Source: Cristatella mucedo
Taxonomy: Eukaryota; Bryozoa; Phylactolaemata; Cristatellidae
Assembly: GCA_009760855.2 (NCBI GenBank)
Contig: WPIO01000018.1
Location: 2,421,001-2,485,000, forward strand
Length of the DNA stretch: 64,000 nucleotides
Reading direction: 5' to 3'
The notes under the pieces are model-generated. The model did no database searches, had not been told where the DNA came from, and worked only from the letters and a program-made list of their open reading frames with translations. Numbering within the stretch: the first letter of the stretch is position 1; each line of letters begins with the position of its first letter. The translations under genes were made by a program, and so were the position numbers. Positions 34,794-46,092 of the stretch are shown in pieces.

Positions 34794-34870
34794 CACGACA
34801 TGGTTAGCCGAATGGTTCAGGCCAACGCTGGTCGTGGGAGAACTTCCTGCAGCTCTACACCATCGAAAAA
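34794..34870 (+). pseudogene. SULT-B exon 4, right part
   Basis: TCGTGGGAGAACTTCCTGCA matches the SULT-C segment TCGTGGGAGAACTTCCTGCC (SWENFLPLF). Upstream, GACATGGTTAGCCGAATGG corresponds to AACATGCTGACCCGAAAAC. The reading frame is broken before SWENF. Confidence 0.75.
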
Positions 34871-34998
34871 GTGGTCATGCGAAGCCTGTGCACCACGTGA
34901 TAGCTGCCGAGCAAATGGTAGTGTTAGTGGCTACTACCGATGAGCAATCAATCACCCAGTGTGCAAACTGACTGCATCCGGTTGTGTTCTCTTGTTAG

Positions 34999-35092
34999 CG
35001 CCTACTGACAGCTGTTGAGAGCACTTCAGAGATTTCGAGCTCAACGGACGCCGACTGCAGTGCTCGTGCTGAGCTATGAGGACGTGAAGCAG
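34999..35092 (+). pseudogene. SULT-B exon 5
   Basis: Acceptor CTCTTGTTAG. EHFRDFELNGRR is followed by a frameshift and VLVLSYEDVKQ, aligned with SULT-C EHFRDCELNGHRPHLLVLSY. The codon before EHF is TGA, and the donor GT is replaced by CT. Confidence 0.8.
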
Positions 35093-35894
35093 CTCCATGA
35101 GCCCCTCTGCTGCAATGCAGGAGCTCATAAGGCATGAGCTTAAAAAGCATTGCAGCTGCTGCCAGGTGGAAGATTGCGATTGCAGGCAGTAATTCATGCG
35201 ATATTAGAGTATTCGTTTTTCATCTCGCATATGCTGTTGTAGCCAAATGCAAAAACGCGTCTCGCTATCGTCCCGTTGACGTCCCCTTAGAGCTACGTAG
35301 CCTTCGTACTACGGTTGCCTTGGTGTTTCCTTGCATGAATGCATGGCATCTCTGGAGGTGTACATCTATACATTTGAATGCACTTAGTCTCAAAATATGT
35401 AAAACTCCGCTTTACTCACTTCTGTACAAGACTAACTATAGCAGCGATTTGCACCTTGAATGCACGGAAGATGTTTTTTAATAATTAAAGAAATTTCTGG
35501 AAAAAGACGACTTTTGGGAAGTACTTCTAAAAATATGCAAAAGAATGTGTTCAATTCCGGTTACAAATCATCGGCTGACCATTAAGGAGGATTTTTAAGC
35601 TAAACTCCAGCACAGCGATCGAGAAAAGCAAGGCTGTGCTCTATTCTAGCTCTGCCACAAGCCTGTTTGGCAGCACCTGTAGCTTTGAGTGTCGTGTGAC
35701 TGTCGTGTCTGCGGCTTGGTACTTACATACTAAGGCTACAGCATTGTAATAAATTTACCGCACAGCTTAGTTGCTTGATCTTAGCCCTGCCAAAAACCTT
35801 TATTCTTCTGAATCTAGTGGAAAGCCGGCTACAATAAATCCAATATGAATAATAAAAGGTCAGCAAATACTCTGCTTGGCAGGTTGCCTTATGT

Positions 35895-36105
35895 CAGGCT
35901 ATCTCCTGACTTGACGGCATTTAAATAAAGCTGAAAGCTCACCTATTCGGTGCACAGTTTACTTGGCCCATGTGGATTATCGTGTTTTGCTTATGAGTGC
36001 TCACACTGTTGAGGTTATCACTAATCCGTTGAATTGCTTTCTTTACGGAATATGTAAAGTAAGAGTTTTAGTTCTCGTGTGATAATATGTAAATGCCTTA
36101 CTTAT
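35895..36105 (+). mobile_element. Old LINE family 1 3' UTR
   Basis: CTATCTCCTGACTTGACGGC, CATTTAAATAAAGCTGAAAG and a late tail-like AGTTTTAGTTCTCGTGTG follow the family order, but with many changes. Confidence 0.55.
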
Positions 36106-37117
36106 ATCGCTAAGATTAATGTAGGCATTTTTATTATTAAAGTTATCTTGTAAGATCACAAAAAAGAATCTAGTCTTCTTTGAAATGCATTACAACTTCC
36201 TTAGAGGAGTGATCGATGGCCAGAAACAAAAATGGTTTACCATCACTTCATATATACAGTGTAGCACTCATCGCACTCAATTTCAGATCAGCATCACTTG
36301 CCAGCAAGACATCTGCTGAAGCGATAGGAATGGTCAATGATTCCGCACTTAATATCAGAGCAGCCCAATGGTTTCCCAAGATGTTGAGATCAACCCCTGT
36401 GCTGTGCCTTGGCCACAGGTTATTGTGGCCTCTGATCCCGTAGAACGTTGTCGTAAAAAAATGTCTCGTGCACACAGTGGTCTACATAGCCTCGTCCTCT
36501 TACCCTATACATTATGTGCTCTCAGCGACATTGGTCAGTCGATGGCAGCATTCTTTAGAATTCTGAGGTATATATGTTAGTTCACGTCCTCGATGTGATA
36601 GAGACTTAGTATACCAGCTGCTGTTCGGAAGACCTCAACCTCATCACTCCTCTGAACTGTAGTAGCCAGAATTTTGAAAGGCGGCTAAATTTGTCATTGA
36701 TAAGCTCTCTATCTTGTCGAAAAACTTTTATTTAACTTGTAATGCTATTTTACCTGCTGAATTAAGCTGGTGGCTTCAAATTGATGTGCCGTGTTTATTG
36801 CATAACAAAGCAGAGAGTGGGCAATTGTATGCCTAGTTTTCAGCATTGTAATTATGCTTCCGAGTATAAGTACATTTCACTCTCATCAACTTGCATGATT
36901 TGCACTACTTCGTTCAGAATGGATTTATAATACAGATTAGTGCCATGTGATGCATCTGAGGTAGGCTATCTTGACGGTCAATTGGCTCAACGACTCGAGT
37001 GTGCCCAGCCAGCCAGGACGTAAGCATTGCATCCATTGGTCGTACCTGCCTTTCCACTTGCCGGCTTTCGAAATCTGGTGAGATGAGTCGCTCGGGTCCA
37101 AGCTCTGGTTGAGCTGC

Positions 37118-37335
37118 TACTTCTTTGCTACGCACTACCTCAACTGCTCTCCTGACCCTGCTATGCTTCCCACTTTCTCTTTGTTGCGTGAGACGAAGTC
37201 TGTTGGCTACCGAATGCGTACCGAAAGCCGCTTAGGCAGTGAGTGTGCTATACAAAACTCTCCTGCGTAACACCCACATGGTCTTTATGACTTTGTGGAG
37301 TTACAGACGAAGATACATTACATTACGTAATGCTC
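37118..37335 (+). mobile_element. LINE family 2 3' UTR
   Basis: GCGTGAGACGAAGTCTGTTG, CGAAAGCCGCTTAGGC, CTGCGTAACACCCACATGG and ATACATTACATTACGTAATG are nearly identical to the copies at 28.8 and 60.2 kb, so it is relatively young. Confidence 0.85.
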
Positions 37336-38489
37336 CTCCCGATATTTGTATGGAGCTGTTGAGCAGCCTTAGCTGAAACGCCGTGTGCATGGTAGGACTC
37401 GGGAGCTGTGGTTTGGAGCAACGCTTGGATGTTGCTCTTGTAACCCTGGCTGTTGGCATGGTAGAGGTGTACCGCACGGCAGGCTTCTCCAAAACCCTAC
37501 TCATCTGTAAGCCTGAACAACTAAAGTCTGTGAAGCAAAAGGAGTTCGGCAGAAAAAATGAGAGAGGGGCATGCCGAATTGGAGAGGTTGGCATGCAAAG
37601 CAAGAGAGAGGGGGCTTGCTTAAAGCAGAGAGTGAGCTAGGGGTTGAAGCAAATTGAGTGACTTGGGCTGCTTCGCCCTTCTTGCCGGCTCCGGGTTTCA
37701 GCCAAATGAGGGCTCAGACACTGGGCTTAAGCGGGCAGAGATAGAGATATATCCTGTAAAATGTGAACTGTGGGTTAGCAAAGTGTTTTGCATTCTCATC
37801 ATTCATCTATCCTCAAATTGTTGTTATAATAAATGAGCAGCGATATTGTTACTGCTGCAATTAGGTCTCCCTACTAGTTCTCACCATCTCTGCCCTTGGT
37901 GACCACCGAATGGTTTGTAAGTGTTACTATTTCCTTGAAAAGGACCTATTCAATTAAATTGTCTATTTGGCATCTGCCCACTCCTTGAAATCAACTAGAT
38001 ACAATTGGAAGGCAAGCATGGTGCTCATAACTCTAAAAGCTGATTGGGCCTAGATATCGGCTTTGTGAAGCACAGCTACTTGGCAGAAGGTTACACCAGA
38101 GGCCTACACTGAAACCTTGCTTCTAGAGCCTTGGAAACAGAGCTTTGATAGCTAAATCGGATATATCACTGGACAGTTAGGTAATAGACTGCCGGATAGC
38201 TACCTATTCTAGTCCACTTTTTGGCACTATTTAGCATCACGGCAGACGGCTGTAGTTATTCTGACAACTGAAAATACTGTAACACTGTTAGTGATATCTC
38301 TTGAAGTTGCTCAAAATGATGCATCAGCATCATTGATTTTATTAACAAGATTTATTTAATAACAAATTCATAGCTAGCAATCTTCTGACCTTTCGGGATA
38401 CAGCAGACCGATGCAAAGAGAGAGAAACAAGCCTAGCTTAGGCATATGCTTGTTTAGGGCTGATAATGCTGGTAGGATCGTTTTTGCAT

Positions 38490-38627
38490 GACCTTATTGG
38501 TATTGTTCGGAAGATTTCGACCTTCGGGCAAAAGAGTTGGGTGACGATACGATCAAAACAATTGTTGACTCCTGTACCATTGAGGCGACAAAAGATGAAA
38601 AGACATATTCTCTCTTTGTCCATAAAG
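38490..38627 (+). pseudogene. SULT-B exon 6
   Basis: 138 nt against 139 in SULT-A and SULT-C. It reads DLIGIVRKISTF, then after a frameshift DDTIKTIVDSCTIEATK and LFVHK, with a kept donor AAAG|GTATAT. The acceptor is lost by AG to AT. Confidence 0.85.
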
Positions 38628-38723
38628 GTATATCAAGCACATCAAATCTTTGCATAAAGCAGGCTCGCAAGCTGCTCACTGGAGTGTTCTCTGTTAGTCT
38701 GTTGTTACTCGATTACTTTTAAG

Positions 38724-38830
38724 GGAACAGCAGCTATCTGAAACCCTACTATACTGTTCATCAGAGCAAGCAGTTGGAAATTCCAATAGCAATGCTGAAG
38801 AATCGCACGGGAGTCAGCATGCATCACTGA
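38724..38830 (+). pseudogene. SULT-B exon 7
   Basis: It follows TTACTTTTAAG. CCCTACTATACTGTTCATCA and GAGCAAGCAGTT align with SULT-C WYYTVQQSEQF, but TGA occurs at the sixth codon. The end overlaps a 91-bp tandem duplication. Confidence 0.75.
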
Positions 38831-38970
38831 AATGAAAATAGCAACCGTGAATGCAGCACGACAAACAGCACCGTGCGTAGCAATGCTGTAGAATCGCACG
38901 GGAGTCAGCATGCATCACTGAAATGAAAATAGCAACCGTGAATGCAGCACGACAAACAGCACCGTGCGTA
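38788..38970. repeat. Perfectly spaced 91-bp tandem duplication
   Basis: AGCAATGCTG at 38788 and 38879 begin two copies that differ at one noticed position (GAAGAATCG versus GTAGAATCG). It spans the end of SULT-B exon 7 and its 3' flank. Just after it, TGCCGTCAG (38972-38980) and CTGACGGCA (38996-39004) form a 9-bp inverted repeat. Confidence 0.9.
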
Positions 38971-39339
38971 GTGCCGTCAGGACGATGTAACTAAGCTGAC
39001 GGCAGGACCGGTGCTATTGTCAATCTGGTGCAAGTTTTGGAGACAATGTGCTGGATAATCATGGCGTTCATAAAAAGTTTGGAGTACTGCTGATATTTAT
39101 ATGACAATCTTTTATGCCCTGCTATTACTAGCAGTGCAGTGTATTTTTTGCTGGGCTCTACACGAATTTAAATAATACTCAAATCACCTAACTTAATTTT
39201 GATCGAACCGGAAGCTTATTTTTGAACGTGTGGTCTCAAACCTGAGTTGGCTTAAGCTGCAACTGTAGGCTGCAGTACTGTGGCAACTATTCCGAAAGCC
39301 TGGTAATGTGGTAAGTTCATGATGTATTTCGTCCTGCAC

Positions 39340-39658
39340 TGCATTTAGTGGGTCCCTGTGATTCGTCCTTGATGTGCTTATGCTTGCTGACACTGTGCAT
39401 GCTGCCACTAACAACATTTGCATACTGACTCTGTGCATGTCACCCCTAACCATGTTATTCACGCCTAGAGAGAGATTAAGTTCTCTGAGGGCGCTTTATC
39501 AAGTGAATTATTATTATTATTATTATTCATGTTGTTTGTTTATCAAGCATGATTTCACTCACCATTCAATTGCATTTCCCTTTGCAGCAAATGTAAAGCA
39601 CCTAGAGAGAGAGATTAAGTTCGCTGATGGCGCTTTATCAAGTGCATTATTATTATGG
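39340..39658 (+). mobile_element. Two nested LINE family 1 tails
   Basis: From GTGGGTCCCTGTGATTCGTC at 39348 to a first tail (GCCTAGAGAGAGATTAAG, then ATTATT to about 39524), followed by CATGTTGTTTGTTTATCAAG and a second hairpin and tail ending near 39656. The first lacks part of the 3' UTR. Confidence 0.75.
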
Positions 39659-39659
39659 A

Positions 39660-41018
39660 ATATATAATAATAATAATAATAATATTGCACTTGATAAAGC
39701 GCCCTCAGAGAACTTAATCTCTTTCTAGGCGCTTTACATTTGCTGCAAAGTGATACGCAATAGAATAGTAAGTAAAATCATGCTTGAAAAACAAACAAAA
39801 TGAATAACATGGTTAGGGGTTACATGCACTGGGTCAGCATGCAAATGTGGTTAGTGGCAGCATGAACAGTGTCAGCACGCATAAGCACATCGAGGACGAA
39901 TCACAAGGACCCACTAAATGCTGTCCTAAATAGGTATGTTTTTAAGTTTCTTTTAAATGTGGTCAGGTCAGGGGATGTTCTGATGCAGGTCGGGAGGGAG
40001 TTCCAGGCTGTGGGAGCATACGAGCTAAATGCACGGTCTCCAAAGGATTTAAGGTTTCTACGAGGTATTTCTAGACTGTTGGATTCCGAAAAGCGAGTGG
40101 TACGATGCTTTGCCTGATGGGGTAGTATCTCTGAAAGATAGGCTGGAGCCATAGAATGAAGAGATCTAAAAGTGAGCGACAAAACCTTGAAGTCAATCCG
40201 TTGCTTGACTGGTAACCAGTGCAGGTCGGCGAGAAGTGGAGTAATGTGGCAACTGCGACGCTCACGACAGACAAGCCTAGCTGCAGAGTTTTTTGCACCA
40301 GCTGCAATCGCCTGATCGCACATGCTGGTAGGCCAGTAAGCAGTGAGTTGCAGAAGTCGAGACGAGATGTCACGAATGCATGGACCAACTTGGACGTGGT
40401 ATCCTTATCTAAACAAGCCCTAATTTTAGCAATGTTATGAAGCTGAAAATAGGCTGATTTGACTGTGGAGCTGATGTGGTCGTCTAACGAGAGGTCGCTT
40501 TGGAATATGACACCTAGATTTCGAGCTGATGCAACTGGAGATATGGGGGCAGAGCCAATTTTGAAAGTCAGCCTTTCCAATTTCTGAATAACACTAGGTT
40601 TGCCCATAACTAGTAAGTTAGTTTTATCATCGTTTAGTTTTAGAAAATTTGCTGCCATCCATGATCGGATGTCATCAATGCATGCAGCAAGTGAGTTGAG
40701 AGAATTTGAGGTGCTCGAAGGCTGGGAGGGATCAAAGCAAAGGTACAACTGAGTGTCATCCGCATAGAAGTGAAAGCCTAGATTGTGCTTGGCAATCACA
40801 TCAGCGAGAGGGAGAGTATAAACGGTGAAAAGGACCGGACCTAGCACAGAGCCCTGAGGTACTCCATATTTTAGAGGTACTTCAGATGATCTTTGTCCAT
40901 TCACGTCAACACTCTGGAGTCTCCCACTGAGATAGGACCTGAACTACTGCAGAGCAGTGCCAGTGATGCCCAGGCGAGATGAGAGGCGCTCTAGAAGTAC
41001 TTTGTGATCGATATATAC
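39660..41018 (-). mobile_element. LINE family 1, youngest-looking copy (RT to tail)
   Basis: The minus frames 40904-40071 (277 codons) and 40323-39901 are nearly contiguous. They hold GVPQGSVLGPVLFTVY, FYADDTQLYLCFDPSQP, ANFLKLNDDKTNLLVMGKPS, SRLDFCNSLLTGLPACAIRR and RLVCRERRSCHITPLLADLH. The break lies at a T run near 40290, where this copy has six T where others have four, giving a 2-nt frameshift. The 5' end is truncated near 41018 and the hairpin plus (ATT)n tail is at 39660-39735. It sits just upstream of SULT-C exon 4. Confidence 0.92.
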
Positions 41019-41213
41019 CATTGGAAAGGGCAGAGTAAGCATAATTGCTGGGTCTTGCCTCTACTATCAATTCCAGTGGTCAACCCATGACGCTATGCAA
41101 GCTCGGCAGAGAAGACAAATAGAAGATCAAGCATTTTAGCTGAGTTCAGCACAGTCGCATGCCTGATCAATTTGGTAAAGGATATGTGCAGAGTAGGCAC
41201 CTCGAAATTGCAG

Positions 41214-41340
41214 ATCATCTACGTGTATCGTGACCCACGTGACATACGGGTCAGCATGTACAACATGCTGACCCGAAAACAGAAGCCCAGCCCTAGCTGA
41301 TCGTGGGAGAACTTCCTGCCACTCTTCAGCAGTGGAAAAG
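41214..41340 (+). pseudogene. SULT-C exon 4 with in-frame TGA
   Basis: 127 nt, acceptor CGAAATTGCAG, donor AAAG|GTAGCC. The frame is open except one TGA before SWENF, at the place of a Gly/Thr in other SULTs. The length equals the 127-nt exon that I recall for vertebrate SULT1 genes and is 24 nt shorter than SULT-A exon 4. Confidence 0.88.
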
Positions 41341-41467
41341 GTAGCCCTGGGTAGCAGCATGCAGCACGTGCTAGCTTAAGACCAAGCAGTGGTGTCAGTG
41401 GCAGCCACAGTTGGGCCGGTGCCTCCAGATTGCGAATCGGCAGCTTTCGGTTGCATTTTCTTTGTAG

Positions 41468-41562
41468 GGCCGTTTAGCGGCTGGTTTGAGCATTTCAGAG
41501 ACTGCGAGCTGAACGGGCACAGACCACACTTGCTCGTGCTGAGCTACGCAGAAATGAAGCAG
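41468..41562 (+). CDS. SULT-C exon 5
   Basis: 95 nt. PFSGWFEHFRDCELNGHR and HLLVLSYAEMKQ; acceptor TTTTCTTTGTAG, donor CAG|GTACGA. No defect. It is separated from exon 4 by a 127-bp intron. Confidence 0.9.
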
Positions 41563-42678
41563 GTACGATCGCCTCTGTGGTTCACTTTGAGCCACCATCC
41601 CATAATGCTATAGCCACCGAGCTTTACCCACCTGGCAAGGGTTTACCTTCTATGTCAGCAGTGGAAATAACCCAGCAAGTGTGAGCTTAAGAGATTTTCA
41701 AGCTTGAACATCGCGGTTGCCATCGCTTGGCACTTTCACGGTTAGGCCGGGCAATATAAGTGTGAGGATGCTTTGAGGTTTCAAGCGAGCTGTGCTTTAT
41801 CTACTTTCCATCGGGGCTTTGGATTTCTGATCACTCGACGGTATTCCTCGTTCACTGCATGCACGTGCTTCATCTGTAGAGTAATGCATCTTTGCACTTG
41901 TATACACTCAGTCTCCGTGTGTTTTTAGTACATCTTTAGTCACTTTTCTACTAATCTTTTTTGAACCTCGATTAGTCGAATGCTAAGCAGATTTTCTAAT
42001 TGCTGGTCTTACTTTGAAAAGCAACTTCTGGTAACTACTTTTAACAGTATGCAAACAGCCCATCCAATAGGTGAAAAAAAGCATTTACTGACCTTTTAGA
42101 GCAGTTGGAAGCTGCCCCTTAGCACAGCAGTGAGACCACCACTGTGAGCTTTATCCCTAGTTCTGCAGCTAACCAGTTGTCTTTACTGTTTCCGAGTGAA
42201 CTGTTCTTTTATGTGGCTCTGCATAATAAAACTGTGCAGGTCCTGGCTAGCAGTAACAGCTACATTACTCTTTAAACGCTTCTACGAACCTGGTCCATCT
42301 GTCTGAGCTCCATTGTTGCTAATGACACTTCAAATAAGTCATTAAATTACACTAATTATTGAAGTTTAACAACCTGTTAATATAATTTTACTCATTTTCA
42401 GCTTTCTACACTTGGCTTAGTAAATAACTGCATTCGTCGGCAACCGAGCCAACCGTTCGCAGGAAAACAGATGGGGATGTGTGGTCACGTGACTGTGTAC
42501 CCCCTCTTTGATGCCATCCAGCATAACCTATTTTTGGCCCGTTCCGTCACTAACGATACCTTGGCCAGTAATGAGCTAAGGTATCTGGATGTTTCTGCAC
42601 CGGTTGAGGCCAGTCCCTTCCATTGAGACGCAAGGTAGGCGACCAGAACATGCCGCCACTTGCACACCTTTCTTAGTC

Positions 42679-42866
42679 AGTGAGCCATGATGGCACACTA
42701 GGTAGGGCGGTTGCTTTCACGATCTCGGTCCCGAGGTCGTGGGTTCGATTCCTGCAGTGGGCGATTCTTTATCGCCACTGCAAGCGGTGGTGATAGCCGT
42801 AAAGGCTCTTCTGTCGCTATACAAAAAGAGGCTGTTTAATCAGCTAGGATTTATTTATTTATTTAG
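42679..42866 (+). mobile_element. SINE-2, best-preserved copy
   Basis: tRNA-like head: TGAGCCATGATGGCACACTA, A-box-like TGGCACACTAGG, B box GGGTTCGATTCCTGC at about 42740-42754. A non-tRNA body follows (GCAAGCGGTGGTGATAGCCG, CTGTCGCTATACAAAAAGAG), then GGCTGTTTAATCAGCT and an ATTT repeat tail. This copy defines the family order. Confidence 0.88.
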
Positions 42867-43334
42867 TGTGTAAGAGTGGTTTCGATTATGTTGACAGAGA
42901 TGGCCGTTAAAAGCTACAAATAGTGAGGCGGCTTAAGATCGGTTAGAAACAGTATTAGGAAAAACTTAGACTAAGGTAGCACAGAGGCACTGCCGTGATC
43001 CGGTCACCCTTGAGTTAATTCTAGTGAGGTCAGGCTCCTCAATAGCCTAGCTCTGAAGGATAGGTTAGCCACTGCTAAAATGCACTGCCCGAGTCTCTGC
43101 TATGCAACGGGGATGATTTTCAGCCTAATGTCATGAGTAGATGGCTTGTCGAATGAAGAATAAATGAGCTGGTGGCCAATCGCAAGCCATTCTTGACTTG
43201 CAGCACACAAAAGCAAGGCTGGCTTTTGCTTACCGATCCAAACATAAGACAGCATCGGAGAAGTTACTCACGGGTCAAGAAACTCAAGACGCTAAGACCG
43301 TGCTGTTGTCACTTATCAGTTGACATGCTTCATT

Positions 43335-43400
43335 TACAGTACATTTGAAATACCTAGAAAGAGATTTAGTTACCATAGGGTGATATACAAATGCCGTACT
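43335..43400 (+). mobile_element. LINE family 1 tail, decayed
   Basis: GAAATACCTAGAAAGAGATT and GTTACCATAGGGTGATATAC fit the terminal hairpin region. Confidence 0.5.
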
Positions 43401-43561
43401 TCTCTTTTAAAAATAATATTGGTAATTGGTCGCATATGTAGCAGCCTAGAGAACACAATCTCAATTCAGGGTCTTAAAAACTCTCAAAGGAGTCGATATT
43501 CAAGTGTCAGTGGCACGTATAACCTCAAGCATGCTAAAGGCAACAAGTATTTATATAGTAT

Positions 43562-44174
43562 CGGCTAGTCTGTCGTGAACGTCGCAGTTGCCACAACACA
43601 CCACTTCTCGCAGACCTGCACTGGCTACCAGTCAAGCAACGGATCGACTTGAAGGTTTTGTTGCTCACTTTTGGGTCACTTCATTCTTTGGCTCCAGCCT
43701 ATCTCTCAGATCTACTTCCCCACCAGGCCATGCATCGTACCACCCGCTTCGCTTTCGGAATACAACAGTCTACAAGTACCTCGTAAAAACCTCAAATCCT
43801 TTGGAGACCGTGCATTTAGTTCGTATGCTCCCAAAGCCTGGAACTCCCTCATGAATTGCATAGGAACATCCCCTGACTTGACGACATTTAAATGGAACTT
43901 GAAACACACCTACTTAGGACAGTATTTAGTGGGTCTATGTGATTTGTCCTTCACGTGCTTATGCATGCCGACACTGTGCATGCTGCCACTAACCACATTT
44001 GCATGCTGACCCTGTGCATGTCACCCCTAGCCATGTTATTCATTTTGTCTTTTTTATCGAGCATTTTATTACTCACCATTCAATTGCATTTCCCTTCGCA
44101 GCAAATGTAAAGCACCTAGAGAGAGATTGAGTTCTCTGAGAGCGCTTTATCAAGTGCATTAATATTATTATTGT
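43562..44174 (+). mobile_element. LINE family 1, 3' end
   Basis: Begins within RLVCRER (GGCTAGTCTGTCGTGAACG) and runs through HQ.MHRTTRF, SFGDRAFSSYAPKAWNSL and the 3' UTR to the hairpin and ATTATT at 44172. Confidence 0.85.
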
Positions 44175-45052
44175 TTCGAACTGGCTAGCATGCTAACGTA
44201 AACACGAAGGCAGTTGCGACCATTATTTTTCTTATTATTTCTGCTACCACTAGATACTCCATATTTAATAACGTTTAGGTATTAGAGGGAAACATAAAGC
44301 AGAAATTATTTCTCATAAAGGATTTATTTAACATGAATATGAACAGATACTGATGACCATGTCTGGAGCCTGCTACAGGCAGATTGCTTAAACTGACCAG
44401 GCTCTATGTACAAACGATGACCTATTACCATGTACCGTTTTTAAAGGCCTGTGAGGGATTTTGGCTAATTGTAAGTGTATTGCCGAAAATTGCAACGTTA
44501 TCGCTGACATTTGTATGTTCGCATCTAATAATCCGAAAGCAGACCCTTCATCCCATTTCCGGTTCAAATTGAAGCTTAGAAATTTTTTCTAATTGAGCTC
44601 GTCTTAAGGTATAAGCACATTGGAAGGTGCCTCCATTAGTTAGCTGTCAATTTTATGGGAAAGCCTTCTGCATTCTTGGGTAAGATGCCCTTTGACATTT
44701 TCAGGATGCCAAATTTCACACGTGCTTTCCAAACGGTCGCAGTTAAGTCGATTACCTTGATAATATATTTTGAAATGGCATGCACTAGCTGAAGCTCTCT
44801 CGACGACGTCAATGGTTTTGCAACCACTTGGTGTACACAGTATGGCACTCCGCTATCGGTGCAGGAAATTTCACAGCAAACTGGCTGGCCAGCTAGCCTT
44901 GCCGTAAAATATGATAACTTTCAAAAAGACTTGGGTAGCTTGTCTAGAGATACAGATCTTGCTGCTTTTGCAGTATTTTTATTCCTACCGAAAAGATAAA
45001 TGATTGTCATTTTCTGGAATACCGCTTGAATTTGTCTTGCCTCTTGGGCAGC

Positions 45053-45892
45053 TTCAAAATCTAGGTGGTATGTTCCAAAGTGACCTCTCGTTAGGCAACC
45101 ACATCAGCTCCACAGTCAAGTCTGCCTACTTTTAGCTACATAATATTGCTGAAATTCGGGCTTGTTTGAATAAGTATACCACGTCTAAGTTGGTCCATGC
45201 ATTTTTGACATCCCGTCTTAACTTCTGCCACTCGCTGCTTGCTGGCCTACCGGCATGTGCAATCAGGCGATTACAGATGATGCAAAACTCCACAGCTAGG
45301 CTTGTCTGTCGTGAGCAGTGCAGTTGCCATATCACACCACATCTCATCGACCTCTAATTGCTACCAATCAAGTAACGGATAGACTTCAAGGTCTTGTCGC
45401 TCACTTTTAGGTCACTTCATTCTTTGGCTCCAGCCTAATTCTCAGATCTACTCCCCAACCGGGCCAAGCATCGTACCACCTGCTTTTCGGAATCCAACAG
45501 TCTACAAATACCCCGTACAAACCTCAAATCCTTTGGAGACTGTGCATATAGTTCGTATGCTCCCAAAGCCGGGAACTCCCTTCCGACTTGCGTCAGAACA
45601 TCCCCTGACTTGACCACGCTTAAAAAGAACTTGAAAAAACACCTATTTAGGACAGCATTTAGTGGGTCCCCGTGATTCGTCCTCCATGTGCTTATGCGTG
45701 CTAACATTGTGCATGCTGCCATTAACCACATTTGCATGCTGACCCTGTGCATGTCACCCCTAACCATGTTATTCGTGTTTATGAAGCATGATATTACTCA
45801 CCATTCAATCGCGCTTCCTTTTGCTGCAAATTTAAAGCGTCTAGAAAGAGATTGAGTTCTCTGAGGGTGCTTTATCAAGTGCATTATTATTT
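45053..45892 (+). mobile_element. LINE family 1, 3' end
   Basis: Begins at NLGGMFQSDLSLGNHISSTV and runs to the tail (GCATTATTATTTG). The frame 45166-45357 carries LTSRLNFCHSLLAGLPACAI. It lies tail-to-tail with the next fragment. Confidence 0.85.
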
Positions 45893-45928
45893 GTAAACAC
45901 TTCCTATCCAGTAACTTGTTATCCAAAT

Positions 45929-46092
45929 TATAATAATAATAATGCACTCAATAAAGCGCCCTCGGAGACCTCAATCTCTTTCTAGGCGCTTTATATTTGG
46001 TGCAAAGGAAACACAATCGCATGCTTAGTGGTATTATGCTTGATAACCAGCGTGAATAACATGGTTAGGGGTGACATGCACAGGGTCAATAT
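45929..46092 (-). mobile_element. LINE family 1 tail, inverted
   Basis: AATAATGCACTCAATAAAGC, GCCCTCGGAGACCTCAATCT and GGTTAGGGGTGACATGCACA are the minus-strand 3' UTR and tail. Only 36 bp separate it from the plus-strand tail before it. Confidence 0.8.

Larger units (their letters stand above)
35093..38489 (+). other. SULT-B intron 5 and its contents
   Basis: Contains an old LINE family 1 tail (35895-36105) and a LINE family 2 tail (37118-37335). Near 38030-38190 it aligns with SULT-C intron 5 near 48290-48405, which supports duplication. Otherwise no exon is recognised; the open frames at 36216-36580 and 37301-37640 look like chance. Confidence 0.5.
31757..38830 (+). pseudogene. SULT-B: sulfotransferase pseudogene broken by an LTR-element insertion
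   Basis: A plus-strand relative of SULT-C. Pieces in order: exon 2-like 31757-31854, exon 4 split into 33401-33456 and 34794-34870, exon 5 34999-35092, exon 6 38490-38627, exon 7 38724-38830. Defects: an LTR-element segment sits inside exon 4; exon 5 has a stop, a frameshift and a lost donor (CAG followed by CT); exon 6 has lost its acceptor AG (TTTTGCAT) and one base; exon 7 has an early stop. Introns also align with SULT-C: both introns 6 are 96 bp, and the introns 4 are about 128 and 127 bp. It is therefore a tandem duplicate that has decayed. Exon 1 was not found, and exon 3 only doubtfully (33172-33237). Confidence 0.85.

Noticed and set aside
41214-41340. TGA in SULT-C exon 4 as a selenocysteine codon
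   Set aside because: The site is a Gly/Thr position in other SULTs, and this family is not known to contain selenoproteins.
42679-42866. Possible functional tRNA gene
   Set aside because: A and B boxes are present, but the acceptor stem does not close, a SINE body follows, and four other copies share the same structure.
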